From Bacillota bacterium (GTDB lineage Bacteria; Bacillota_I; Bacilli_A; RF39; UBA660), in assembly GCA_015059245.1 (NCBI GenBank), contig SVAU01000002.1, forward strand, positions 62,001-126,000: a stretch of DNA of 64,000 bases. The letters run 5' to 3'. A program made the translations under genes and the position numbers. The notes beneath the pieces were generated by a model. It had not been told where the DNA came from. It did not search any database and was given only the letters and a program-made list of their open reading frames with translations. Positions 43,757 to 51,205 of the stretch are shown piece after piece (position 1 is the first letter of the stretch; each line of letters opens with the position of its first letter).

Positions 43757-43781
43757 AAAAGAGCTATTGTAGCTCTTTTAT
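43756..43781. terminator. Bidirectional terminator containing a minus-strand stop
   Basis: AAAAGAGCTA (43757-43766) and TAGCTCTTTT (43770-43779) enclose TTG. The TAG stop of the minus gene (43764-43766) lies in the arm. Confidence 0.9.
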
Positions 43782-44315
43782 TATGTTATAAAGTTCTTTC
43801 CATGTAGTTGTTTGTAATCCATTATATGATTTTAATTCATTGAATAGAATTGCTTGAATACCATGTGATTTAGCGCTTTCTATTTGTCTTATATTATCGT
43901 CTATAAGTAAGTCAAAGTTATGTTCTTTACAGTATGTTCCTTTATCTCTAGCATCAGTATAGATTGTGTCTATATGTATTTCATTTGCTTTTAAACCTTT
44001 TTCTATACGTCCTTTTAAATCGTCGTATCCTGAGTCTGGACGAGATGTTACTATACATAGTTCATGTCCATCTTCTTTTAGTTTATCTATAATTTGTGAT
44101 GCATCTTGTTTATAAGTAGATTCAAATGATAGGTGATATCTATTTATTTTCCAAAATTCATCTATATATTCACCTGCATCAAATTCATTTATATTATGTG
44201 GTAGTTCTTCACTATAATTTGGATTAGGATTGTTTTTTACAAATTCTTTCCATAATTTTAATTGGTTTTCTCTAGTATTTGTTAATGTATCATCTATATC
44301 TATTGCTATTTTCAT
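43764..44315 (-). CDS. HAD-family 5'-nucleotidase-like phosphatase
   Basis: A 183-residue HAD phosphatase starting MKIAIDIDDTLTNT (nucleophile Asp and acid Asp), with IVTSRPDSGYDD near residue 95 (Thr/Ser motif), and LLIDDNIRQIESAKSHG near 145 (metal Asp). The pattern matches 5'(3')-deoxyribonucleotidase/NT5C-like proteins. A perfect AGGAGG sets the start. It is divergent from nrtR, so action on nicotinamide mononucleotides is an open possibility, not shown by sequence. Confidence 0.8.
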   Translation of the reverse strand: MKIAIDIDDTLTNTRENQLKLWKEFVKNNPNPNYSEELPHNINEFDAGEYIDEFWKINRYHLSFESTYKQDASQIIDKLKEDGHELCIVTSRPDSGYDDLKGRIEKGLKANEIHIDTIYTDARDKGTYCKEHNFDLLIDDNIRQIESAKSHGIQAILFNELKSYNGLQTTTWKELYNIIKELQ

Positions 44316-44374
44316 AATAAGCCTCCTAGTCAAGTATAGCATATTTTTTTATTTGTGTTATAATACAAGTGAGG

Positions 44375-44392
44375 TGTTATTAATATGATGTA
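44375..44392 (+). promoter_or_regulatory. Operator-like sequence at the nrtR start
   Basis: TGTTATTAATATGATGT overlaps the nrtR start codon and differs at one base from the left part of the NAD operators (TGTTATTAATATAATGT). The right arm is not conserved, so this may be chance in AT-rich DNA. Confidence 0.3.
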
Positions 44393-45212
44393 TAAAAGTG
44401 AAGAAGAGTTCTTAGCAGCTTATAATCCTGAAGAATTTGATAGATTATCTCTTACTACAGATATACTTATTTTAAGTATTAGTGATGAAGAAGTTGCTAA
44501 CTATAGAAAGTCTAGTAAGAAGTATATGAGTGTTTTACTAGTTAAGAGAGATGATTATCCATATAAAGATAAATGGTGTTTACCTGGTGGATTCTTAGAT
44601 GTTAAGGAAGACTTAGAAGATTGTCCTAGAAGAATACTTGCTAGAGAAACTAATTTACATGATATTTATTTAGAACAATTATATACATATGGTGGGGTAC
44701 ATAGAGATCCTCGTATGAGAATTGTTTCTACTTCATATATGGCTTTAGTAGATAAGAATAGATTAACTGATAAGTTAAGTGAAAATGCTTCTTGGTTTAA
44801 TATTACTTACTTTGAAGAAGGGGATGAAGTATTAGTAGTTTTAGATAATGGTACTGATACTTTAAAATTTAAGATTAAGAAGACTTTACATGAAAAGACT
44901 ACTGATAGATATAAGTTTGAAATAGCAGAAAATGAAGATATTGCATTTGATCATCCATTAGTAATATGGGCTGGTATTGAAAGATTAAAGAATAAGATTA
45001 GTTATACTGATGTAGTATTTAATATGATGCCAGAGTTATTTGCTTTAGGTGATTTACAACAAGTATATGAAGTTATTTTAAACAAGAAGTTATTAGATCC
45101 TGCATTTAGAAGAATCATTGCAGATAAAGTAGAGAAGACTGAATTTGTTAAGACAGGTGCTGGACATAGACCTTCTGTATTATTTAGATATAAAAAGAAA
45201 GATACTGAATAG
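44385..45212 (+). CDS. nrtR: NrtR-type Nudix transcriptional regulator of NAD genes
   Basis: A 275-residue protein with an N-terminal Nudix-like domain and a C-terminal winged helix. The Nudix box is degenerate (GGFLDVKEDLEDCPRRILAR then ETN): the catalytic Glu positions of REUXEE read Ile and Arg, as expected for a sensor without enzyme activity. The C-terminal segment with MMPELFALGDLQQVYEVIL, FRRIIADKV and a terminal LFRYKKK matches NrtR. NrtR proteins repress NAD synthesis genes and respond to ADP-ribose. The twin palindromic promoters at 25.1 and 35.7 kb are the obvious targets. An extended -10 (TGTTATAAT) lies upstream. Confidence 0.85.
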   Translation: MMYKSEEEFLAAYNPEEFDRLSLTTDILILSISDEEVANYRKSSKKYMSVLLVKRDDYPYKDKWCLPGGFLDVKEDLEDCPRRILARETNLHDIYLEQLYTYGGVHRDPRMRIVSTSYMALVDKNRLTDKLSENASWFNITYFEEGDEVLVVLDNGTDTLKFKIKKTLHEKTTDRYKFEIAENEDIAFDHPLVIWAGIERLKNKISYTDVVFNMMPELFALGDLQQVYEVILNKKLLDPAFRRIIADKVEKTEFVKTGAGHRPSVLFRYKKKDTE

Positions 45213-45224
45213 TATCTTTTTTTT
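45196..45224. terminator. Terminator containing the nrtR stop
   Basis: AAAGATACT (45198-45206) and AGTATCTTT (45211-45219) enclose GAAT; the TAG stop (45210-45212) spans loop and right arm. A long T tract follows. Confidence 0.88.
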
Positions 45225-46200
45225 ATTCGACAACTTTTACTTTTATTCTATACATACTTTTATATTCTGGAGAGTTTTCAGTACTATGGAATGTAGTTTG
45301 TGATAATGTTATATATCCATTGGTTACTCTATCTCCTGTAATTACCCAGTCGTAGTTATCTCTTGCTACAAATGTAGATGGGTCATATCTGTTTACGTAT
45401 GGTTCTGACTTACCTGTAAGGTATTGTCTCCAGTCTTCTTGGCCATCAGCTGATGTTCTTTTTAGTAATTGAACTTGACCTGCATTATCTGATAGGTTTA
45501 CTGTTAGGCGAATTGTTTCTCCTTTTTTGATTGTTATACATGCATCGTCATACAGTCTTTCTCCATTATGATATACATGTAATTTTTGAGCAGATTTACC
45601 TGGAGTTGGTTCTGTATCATAGTATGTACCTTTATTATCTATTTGAATTGTACCAGCATTTTCACTAGATATTTTATCACCATTTCTTGGTGTTGCTTGG
45701 ATAGTTAGGTGTTTATCAATACTTTGAAGTTTTTCTTCTGATTGTTTAAATAAATTTACTGTATTTTCTACGTTTGTTGGAGGTAAATCAACATACTGTT
45801 CACTATATCTAGTTGTGATATTAGATAGTTTTTCTTCTATTTGTTTCTTTAGAGATTCATACTTATTGACTGATTTGTTTTTAAGAGAAGTTAATCTATT
45901 TACATTTTCTTGATAATTAGGATCTTCTCTATTTAAGTTGTTTATATTAGTTTCATATTCTTTTACTAGTTTTTTCTCATTATCATATTCATCTATTAAT
46001 AGTAGAGCTGATGTTAGATCATCAATGTTATGTAATTGAGTGTTTTTATCAGTAAGTATTGTTCTTAAGTTAGTAATTTGTTTTTTAGAAGCGTTACCTT
46101 CCCATGAAGATTCTAAATCTATGTTATCTAAACTAGTTAGTAGTTGTTGTATTAGATTAGTATCATTATTTAACTTTGTTGCATAGTTAGAGTATGTCAT
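45223..46200 (-). CDS. WXG-domain protein with C-terminal beta domain
   Basis: A 325-residue protein with an N-terminal helical domain like those of 19753-20916 and 53857-54840: MTYSNYATKLNND, then LESSWEGNASKKQITNL near residue 32 (Trp-Glu-Gly). A coiled coil runs from about 70 to 165. The last 150 residues look all-beta (KLHVYHNGERLYDD, ITIKKGETIRLTVNL), like an Ig or carbohydrate-binding fold, with no catalytic motif. No signal peptide. It ends a minus-strand operon of cell-wall proteins. GGTGAT precedes the start. Confidence 0.72.
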   Translation of the reverse strand: MTYSNYATKLNNDTNLIQQLLTSLDNIDLESSWEGNASKKQITNLRTILTDKNTQLHNIDDLTSALLLIDEYDNEKKLVKEYETNINNLNREDPNYQENVNRLTSLKNKSVNKYESLKKQIEEKLSNITTRYSEQYVDLPPTNVENTVNLFKQSEEKLQSIDKHLTIQATPRNGDKISSENAGTIQIDNKGTYYDTEPTPGKSAQKLHVYHNGERLYDDACITIKKGETIRLTVNLSDNAGQVQLLKRTSADGQEDWRQYLTGKSEPYVNRYDPSTFVARDNYDWVITGDRVTNGYITLSQTTFHSTENSPEYKSMYRIKVKVVE

Positions 46201-46233
46201 TTTATCACCTTATTCTTATATTATTATAAACTA

Positions 46234-46656
46234 TTAATAAAGTTCTTTACAAGTACCGGGGGATGGTTCATAGAAGCAATGGTTTTTATATTTGCCGGCT
46301 AGTGCTTGATTGTACCAAGTTTGTTTACATGAGTTATTTGTTCCTGGGGCATAGAACCATAGGGAGTGTGTTGCTGGATGATAGTATTCACCTTGGATAA
46401 CTCTTTTGGCTAAGTTTTTTTCTTGGGTATTTGAACGAGATTGGAATAGGGGAGAAGAAGTGCCTACAAATTGATTTGGTTGATAAATAGCATCAGTTAA
46501 TGTACGAATGTTAGTGAATGTAAGACAGTTTGCTATTGTTCTATTTACTACTACGTTACCGACCATTAACATACCTAGATTTCCTTCATTTAGGGCTTCT
46601 GCACGCATTATACGAGCTAGTAGGTCTAATTCTTTAGTATTATAGTTAATTAACAT
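46234..46656 (-). CDS. SleB/CwlJ-type cell-wall hydrolase
   Basis: A 140-residue stand-alone Hydrolase_2 domain: LLARIMRAEALNEG near residue 12 carries the likely catalytic Glu, then VGNVVVNRTIAN, IYQPNQFVG, HSLWFYAPGT and HCFYEP. The length and lack of a signal peptide are like the spore protein CwlJ, but no sporulation genes are seen. Its domain is homologous to the C-terminal domain of 17404-18396. GGTGAT sets the start. Confidence 0.85.
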   Translation of the reverse strand: MLINYNTKELDLLARIMRAEALNEGNLGMLMVGNVVVNRTIANCLTFTNIRTLTDAIYQPNQFVGTSSPLFQSRSNTQEKNLAKRVIQGEYYHPATHSLWFYAPGTNNSCKQTWYNQALAGKYKNHCFYEPSPGTCKELY

Positions 46657-46687
46657 AAAATCACCTATTATATGATATGTATCAATT

Positions 46688-46722
46688 AAAAAAAGATATT
46701 ATTGTTTAATATCTTTTTTTCT
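46688..46722 (-). terminator. Terminator after the minus-strand lipoprotein
   Basis: AAAAAAAGATATTA (46688-46701) pairs perfectly with TAATATCTTTTTTT (46707-46720). The lipoprotein stop (46699-46701) is in the hairpin. Confidence 0.85.
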
Positions 46723-47349
46723 TTTTATAAATATAATTATTAGTATTATGAAGAAGATTATGAATAGAATACTTTTTATAAAGTCATAGTTTGGTTCTTC
46801 TTCAGGTATATATTTTTGATTTTTATTTATTTTAATATTTATTGGTTTATTTCTATAATTATGGTTATTTATTTTCCAAGTATGAATGTTATCTTTTACT
46901 TCATCTGCATTTGATGATGATATTTCATATTCACTTGTAATACTTATTGTAAATGTTTTTATTTGTGGATAATATGTTTTACATAAGAAGTCTTTACTAG
47001 TAGTTAGACTTATATCATTATTGTATGTAAGATTGAAGTCTTTGTAGCATTTTCTTATTTGGGACATAGCATCGTATTCATCGTAGTTGAAATTGTAAGT
47101 ATATTGATATCCTGTTGTTTCTGCTGTTGTTATTATTTCTCTTTTGTAGAAGTCATGACCATTTTCCCATTCACCAATTTTTTGATTAAATGCATCTGTA
47201 GTTTGTTTATTAGCATTGTTTACTTTATTACTTTCTGCTTCTATTGTAATTATGTCATTGATAGTGTCTTTTGTTATGTTTATTTCATATTTGGCTGTAC
47301 AACCTGTTAATAAGAATACAGTTATTAACAATAAGAATATTTTTTTCAT
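46699..47349 (-). CDS. Lipoprotein with C-terminal membrane helix
   Basis: A 216-residue protein with signal peptide and lipobox (FLLTGCTAKYE, Cys at about residue 17), a mostly beta extracellular part, and a hydrophobic helix near the C-terminus (SILFIIFFIILIIIFI) followed by KRKKD. It is therefore tethered at both ends. No enzyme motif. AGGAGG precedes the start, 9 bases after the M15 peptidase gene, so they form one operon. Confidence 0.8.
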   Translation of the reverse strand: MKKIFLLLITVFLLTGCTAKYEINITKDTINDIITIEAESNKVNNANKQTTDAFNQKIGEWENGHDFYKREIITTAETTGYQYTYNFNYDEYDAMSQIRKCYKDFNLTYNNDISLTTSKDFLCKTYYPQIKTFTISITSEYEISSSNADEVKDNIHTWKINNHNYRNKPINIKINKNQKYIPEEEPNYDFIKSILFIIFFIILIIIFIKRKKDIKQ

Positions 47350-47358
47350 GTAATCCTC

Positions 47359-48345
47359 CTAACAAGTTGCTTGGCATGAACCAAAACTTCCACCTTGAAC
47401 GTTTTCTGGTTCAATATGCCATGGTTCCCAAGACATTCTAAATTTTAATCCATAGTTAGCTGCGTTAGCGTGTACCCATTTGGCAGCTTCATTACAATCC
47501 CAACCGCCACTACAGCTAGTTCCATTGAAGCTTAGGTCTGCAGCGATACCAAATCCGTGTCTAGAACCACCTGGACATGCTACCCATTTACCACGTTCAC
47601 TACAAGGTCTATTTGAATTATCCCAAAGACTTCTTTGAGATGAATAAGATCTCCAGCCACTTGTTACTGTTACGTTGTATCCTTTAGCAGATGCATCTGT
47701 TAATAACGCATTAAGTCTTTCCCAAAATATTGGGTTTACTCCGTAACCACCTGATTGTTTAGGTATATCAGCATCGCTAGTCGCACGCCTGTTTGGAATA
47801 TAGAAAACACCATTTTCTACTCTGACACTACCGTATTCACCACTAGATACTGAATCACCATCGTAGTTGCCACCGCCTGAATTATTTTGTTCATTTTCTT
47901 TACGTTGTTCTTCTATTTGTTCATTTCTTTTTCTTTCTTCTTCAGCTTTTTTATTAGCAGCTTCTTTTAGTTCGGCTTTAGATTTATTTAAATTAGCTAT
48001 TCTTTCATTTTCAACTTCAACTTTTAATTGTTCTATTTTTTCTATACTAGCTTCAGTATAGTATTTAGTTATAAATGTATTGTCGTAGTTTTCAATAAGA
48101 GAGAATACTGCATCAAACATAGTTGGTAATAAGAATATAATTAGACCAGCTATTATTCTAGTTACAATCATTTTTATAGTTGGACCAGGTGCATCTGGTT
48201 TAGTTATATGTTTTGAAATATCTATCATGCACATTATCATTACTATTATAGGTACAATAGTAAATACAATATGCATTGCATATTTTAATGTTAAACCTAC
48301 TTGATAATATCCGATTTCATTTACTGAATTGCTTAAAAAGTACAT
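47359..48345 (-). CDS. Two-helix membrane protein fused to VanY-type (M15) carboxypeptidase
   Basis: The N-terminus has two membrane helices (about residues 20-42 and 62-82) separated by a short loop with Pro-Gly, resembling TrbC/VirB2-type segments. A charged coiled coil with KKAEEERKRNEQIEEQ follows (about 100-155). The C-terminal domain is a D-Ala-D-Ala/D-Ala-D-Lac carboxypeptidase of family M15: VTSGWRSYSSQRSLWD near residue 230, GSRHGFGIAADLSFNG near 260 (zinc His and Asp), and WEPWHIEP near 310 (catalytic Glu and zinc His). Six or more Cys in this domain suggest disulphides. Its promoter is back to back with that of tRNA-Trp. Confidence 0.88.
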   Translation of the reverse strand: MYFLSNSVNEIGYYQVGLTLKYAMHIVFTIVPIIVMIMCMIDISKHITKPDAPGPTIKMIVTRIIAGLIIFLLPTMFDAVFSLIENYDNTFITKYYTEASIEKIEQLKVEVENERIANLNKSKAELKEAANKKAEEERKRNEQIEEQRKENEQNNSGGGNYDGDSVSSGEYGSVRVENGVFYIPNRRATSDADIPKQSGGYGVNPIFWERLNALLTDASAKGYNVTVTSGWRSYSSQRSLWDNSNRPCSERGKWVACPGGSRHGFGIAADLSFNGTSCSGGWDCNEAAKWVHANAANYGLKFRMSWEPWHIEPENVQGGSFGSCQATC

Positions 48346-48383
48346 AAATATCTACCTCTAAACCATTATAACATTAAAAAGAC

Positions 48384-48411
48384 TTGCACATTAAAAAAAT
48401 TGTGATATAAT
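48384..48411 (+). promoter_or_regulatory. Promoter of tRNA-Trp
   Basis: TTGCAC (48384-48389), 16 bases, TATAAT (48406-48411), with TG before the -10 box. A minus-strand TATAAT for the M15 gene lies about 40 bases away (48364-48369). Confidence 0.75.
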
Positions 48412-48429
48412 GAAATTGCTTACTTTTTT

Positions 48430-48503
48430 AGGGGTATAGTTCAATGGTAGAATAACGGTCTCCAAAACCGCTGATGTGGGTTCAACTCCTGCTACCCCTG
48501 CCA
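48430..48503 (+). tRNA. tRNA-Trp (CCA)
   Basis: The 74-base gene folds as a cloverleaf: acceptor AGGGGTA/TACCCCT, D arm GTTC/GAAT, anticodon loop CTCCAAA with anticodon CCA, and T arm GTGGG-TTCAACT-CCTGC. The terminal GCCA is encoded. It lies alone, followed by a terminator. Confidence 0.95.
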
Positions 48504-48513
48504 TTAAGATATC

Positions 48514-48543
48514 AACTAGACGTAATAGTCTAGTTTTATTTTG
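48514..48543 (+). terminator. Terminator after tRNA-Trp
   Basis: AACTAGAC (48514-48521) and GTCTAGTT (48528-48535) enclose GTAATA, followed by a T-rich tail. Confidence 0.85.
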
Positions 48544-48578
48544 CGGTAAGTAAATATATAAATAAATTGGGTGAAAAA

Positions 48579-49148
48579 GTGAAATTAATTAGAAAGAGAA
48601 AAAATAGAAGAATTAAGTATAATGAAGAAAACTATATTAATGTTAATTATGTAGTAGATGGTAAGGCGGTTATACCTGTAGAATTAGATAATACTAATGA
48701 ATTATTTATGAAACATGATTATAAGAAGTATGAATTATCTGATGATGTATGTAAGTATATAGAAGAAATAGCATATATGATACCTATGGATATGGATATA
48801 GTTATAGAATTACATTGTCCTAAAGTAGATGAAAATACTAAGAAGAAAATGGTAAAAGCCATTAGAAATAACTATGGTATGGATATAGATGATGCTGATT
48901 ATGATATTGCTAGAGTAAATAGAAGATCTTTAATATATGGATTAATTGGTATTATTATACTTATTATTAATTTAATTACTGAGAAGTATATTGGAGCTGT
49001 ATTATCTAATTTTATATGTGTTGTATGGTGGGTAGCTATATGGGAAATGGTAGAGTTACAAACTATAGAGAAACATGATTTAAAGTGGAAAAGACTTAAT
49101 TATCAACAATTATATGATGCAGAGATAACTTTTGTATTTGATAAATAG
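48579..49148 (+). CDS. Hypothetical membrane protein
   Basis: A 189-residue protein with a basic start (VKLIRKRKNRRIKYNEEN), a soluble N-terminal part, and two adjacent membrane helices (about 120-165: LIYGLIGIIILIINLI and an aromatic-rich second one). No family recognised. The start is probably GTG 48579 after GGGTGA; TTG 48567 is in frame but overlaps that site. It ends in a terminator whose left arm begins in the stop codon. Confidence 0.7.
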   Translation: MKLIRKRKNRRIKYNEENYINVNYVVDGKAVIPVELDNTNELFMKHDYKKYELSDDVCKYIEEIAYMIPMDMDIVIELHCPKVDENTKKKMVKAIRNNYGMDIDDADYDIARVNRRSLIYGLIGIIILIINLITEKYIGAVLSNFICVVWWVAIWEMVELQTIEKHDLKWKRLNYQQLYDAEITFVFDK

Positions 49149-49172
49149 AAACTATTATAGTTTCTTTTTTTT
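49146..49172 (+). terminator. Terminator overlapping a stop codon
   Basis: AGAAACTA (49147-49154) and TAGTTTCT (49158-49165) enclose TTA; TAG stop at 49146-49148; T tract follows. Confidence 0.85.
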
Positions 49173-49235
49173 ATGTAAATTTGATTTTTTAGTTAATTTA
49201 TTTTAATATAACAAGCACTTAAGGGGATTGGTATT

Positions 49236-49952
49236 ATGTTAGAAGAATTAAGAAAAAAATTATTTTTTGCTAAGTTTAGAGTATTAAGTGCTAAAGCTGG
49301 TCAAGAAGGAAAAATAATGGAATTTGATGATGAAATATATGAAAAGATGAAAAATACTATAATAGCTTGTTTTCCTGTATCTTTTTATATCAAACATTCT
49401 AAGCATATGTTTCCTATAGGTACTTGTTATGATAGAAGTCTTTATATGTTTTTAGCGTTAGATGACGCTGTATTGTGTAGAGGTAATAATAAGGATTTAG
49501 AGTATAACTATGGTAAAGGTCATGGTGGACATGGTTGGGTAGAAGTAGGAGATTACGTATATGATCCTTCTATAATGCTTAAATTCGATAAAGAAACATA
49601 TTATAAGTTATATGGTACTACTGATATTACTAGAACTGATAAAGCAACTTATTTAAGAGAACATAAAGATTTTGTTGATAGTGTAGTTAGTACTGATTTT
49701 GATGAATATAGACCTGGTGGTAAGAGAAGATTAGATTTAGGTATTTTAGTTATTCAAGTACAAGCAATAGCTAGAATGATAGATGATCCAGAGTTTAAAA
49801 AGGATTTGGCTGATTATTTAGCAGATATAGCTTATGATGAGAATCAAATACAAGAAGAAAGAAATAAAGTAATACAAGAGTTACTTCGTACTGAAGGTGC
49901 TATAGATGTTATTTCAGGAAATGAATTGACAAATAAAGTTCCTATGTTATAA
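49236..49952 (+). CDS. Papain/transglutaminase-fold protein
   Basis: A 238-residue protein with a Cys-His-Asp arrangement in the order of transglutaminase-like peptidases: Cys in FPIGTCYDRSLYMFLAL near residue 67, His in GKGHGGHGWVEVGD near 100, and Asp in YVYDPSIMLKF near 110. The rest is helical and charged. No signal peptide. Substrate unknown. Its stop codon (49950-49952) is part of the -10 box (TATAAT, 49948-49953) of the cysteine-synthase unit. Confidence 0.65.
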   Translation: MLEELRKKLFFAKFRVLSAKAGQEGKIMEFDDEIYEKMKNTIIACFPVSFYIKHSKHMFPIGTCYDRSLYMFLALDDAVLCRGNNKDLEYNYGKGHGGHGWVEVGDYVYDPSIMLKFDKETYYKLYGTTDITRTDKATYLREHKDFVDSVVSTDFDEYRPGGKRRLDLGILVIQVQAIARMIDDPEFKKDLADYLADIAYDENQIQEERNKVIQELLRTEGAIDVISGNELTNKVPML

Positions 49953-49953
49953 T
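49926..49953 (+). promoter_or_regulatory. Promoter of the Cys-leader-cysK unit
   Basis: TTGACA (49926-49931), 16 bases, TATAAT (49948-49953), with an extended -10 TG. It lies inside the end of the preceding gene. The transcript would begin about 15 bases before the first leader peptide. Confidence 0.8.
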
Positions 49954-49974
49954 TTTTTGCAAGGAGAGATTTAT

Positions 49975-50043
49975 ATGACAAAAAGATTTAATAAAATTTG
50001 TTGTTGTTGTGAATTGAAAATTTTTTGTCGTGTAAACTCATAA
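49975..50043 (+). CDS. Cysteine-rich leader peptide 1
   Basis: A 22-residue open frame, MTKRFNKI then four Cys in a row (TGT codons at 49999-50010), then ELKIF, one more Cys, RVNS. AAGGAGAG lies at correct spacing. It is the first open frame of the transcript leading to cysteine synthase. Such runs of a regulatory amino acid are typical of attenuation peptides; cysteine-rich leader peptides with this role are known in mycobacteria. Here the role is inferred from sequence and context. Confidence 0.72.
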   Translation: MTKRFNKICCCCELKIFCRVNS

Positions 50044-50100
50044 CAATTATTTTTAGTTTGATTTAAGAACTTTCTATGTAGTGAGTTTATACATTACTAT
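50030..50100 (+). promoter_or_regulatory. Alternative RNA stems between the leader peptides
   Basis: GTAAACTCA at the end of leader 1 (about 50032-50040) can pair with TGAGTTTATAC (about 50080-50090). The same region can instead form TAGTGA (about 50077-50082) with TTACTA (about 50092-50097). The stems overlap and exclude each other, and AGGAGG of leader 2 follows at 50103. Fold not computed. Confidence 0.45.
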
Positions 50101-50115
50101 ATAGGAGGTTTTTTT

Positions 50116-50190
50116 ATGTTTGTAAAACAAGTGAATACTATACGATGTTGTTCTGTCTTTGAAGTAAATAATAGAAAGAGGAGAGAATAA
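50116..50190 (+). CDS. Cysteine-containing leader peptide 2
   Basis: A 24-residue open frame, MFVKQVNTIR then Cys-Cys (TGT TGT at 50146-50151), then SVFEVNNRKRRE. AGGAGG precedes it at good spacing. Its last codons contain the cysK ribosome binding site (AGAGGAGAG), and its stop ends one base before the cysK ATG. Ribosome position on this peptide would directly affect cysK initiation. Confidence 0.68.
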   Translation: MFVKQVNTIRCCSVFEVNNRKRRE

Positions 50191-50191
50191 T

Positions 50192-51142
50192 ATGAATATA
50201 GATAAATTAATAGGTAATACACCTATGATAAAGATTAAAGTTAAATATAAAGATAAAATAATAAATGTTTTTAGTAAATTAGAATATTACAATTATACAG
50301 GAAGTATTAAAGATAGATTAGCTAATTATATAATAAGAGAATCTTATAAATCAGGAGATTTAGTAAAGGGAATGCCAATAGTAGAAGCTACTAGTGGTAA
50401 TACTGGTATATCCTTTGCTGCATTAGGTGCTTATTATGGACATCCAGTACATATATTTATGCCAGATTGGGCTAGTCAAGAAAGAATTAATATTATGAAA
50501 TTATATGGGGCTAAAGTATATTTAGTATCTAAAGAAGAAGGTGGGTTTAGGGAAGCTATTAGAAGAGCTGATAAACTCGCTTTAGAAATAAATGGTTTTA
50601 GACCTGATCAATTTAATAATAAGTTAAATGTAGATGCTCATTATAATGGTATTGGTTTAGAGATAGTAAATAAACTTAAAAAAATAGATACCTATGTAAG
50701 TGGTATTGGTACTGGTGGTACATTAATAGGAGTAGCAAAGAGACTTAAAGAAAGATTTGATATACAGGTTGTTGCTTTGGAACCTAGTCAGATGCCTATT
50801 ATGAGTAAAGGTATAGATATTGGTAGTCATAGAATAGAAGGTATTGGAGATGACTTTATACCTAGTATTGTAGATAAAGATATTATTGATAAAATAGTTA
50901 CTATTGATGATGAAGATGCTATAAATATGGCAAGAATACTAGCTAGAAAGTATGGGTTAGGTGTAGGTATATCTAGTGGTGCTAACTTAATTGCTTCAGT
51001 TATAAGTGGTAAAGAAAATGTAGTAACTGTATTTGCTGATGATTTTAAGAAGTATTTGTCTACTGATTTAACTAAAGATATTAATTTAGATAATAATCTT
51101 ATTTCAAATAATATAGAGATAATTAGTATAGAATATGTCTAG
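50192..51142 (+). CDS. cysK: Cysteine synthase (O-acetylserine sulfhydrylase family)
   Basis: A fold-type II PLP enzyme making cysteine from O-acetylserine and sulfide. DKLIGNTPMIKI at the start, the PLP Lys in YTGSIKDRLANY near residue 42, EATSGNTGISFAALG near 70, and GIGTGGTLIGVAKRL near 172 are characteristic. At 316 residues the length is normal for CysK/CysM. Two tiny cysteine-containing peptides lie directly upstream, strongly suggesting control by cysteine supply. O-phosphoserine or related substrates cannot be excluded. Confidence 0.92.
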   Translation: MNIDKLIGNTPMIKIKVKYKDKIINVFSKLEYYNYTGSIKDRLANYIIRESYKSGDLVKGMPIVEATSGNTGISFAALGAYYGHPVHIFMPDWASQERINIMKLYGAKVYLVSKEEGGFREAIRRADKLALEINGFRPDQFNNKLNVDAHYNGIGLEIVNKLKKIDTYVSGIGTGGTLIGVAKRLKERFDIQVVALEPSQMPIMSKGIDIGSHRIEGIGDDFIPSIVDKDIIDKIVTIDDEDAINMARILARKYGLGVGISSGANLIASVISGKENVVTVFADDFKKYLSTDLTKDINLDNNLISNNIEIISIEYV

Positions 51143-51205
51143 ATGAATTTTTAATAATCTTTACTTTGTAAAAAGTGATATACTTGTATTGTAGGTGAGT
51201 TATTT

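Noticed and set aside
46699..47349. Plus-strand open frame across the minus-strand lipoprotein
   Set aside because: Its hydrophobic, Cys-rich translation is the antisense of a clear lipoprotein with signal peptide and AGGAGG start.
48430..48503. UGA read as Trp, as in some wall-less relatives
   Set aside because: tRNA-Trp has anticodon CCA, Trp is encoded by TGG throughout, and TGA ends the amidase gene at 12754-12756 inside a terminator.
49953..50191. A T-box or known cysteine riboswitch before cysK
   Set aside because: No T-box sequence or specifier arrangement is seen; the two Cys-codon leader peptides explain the region better.
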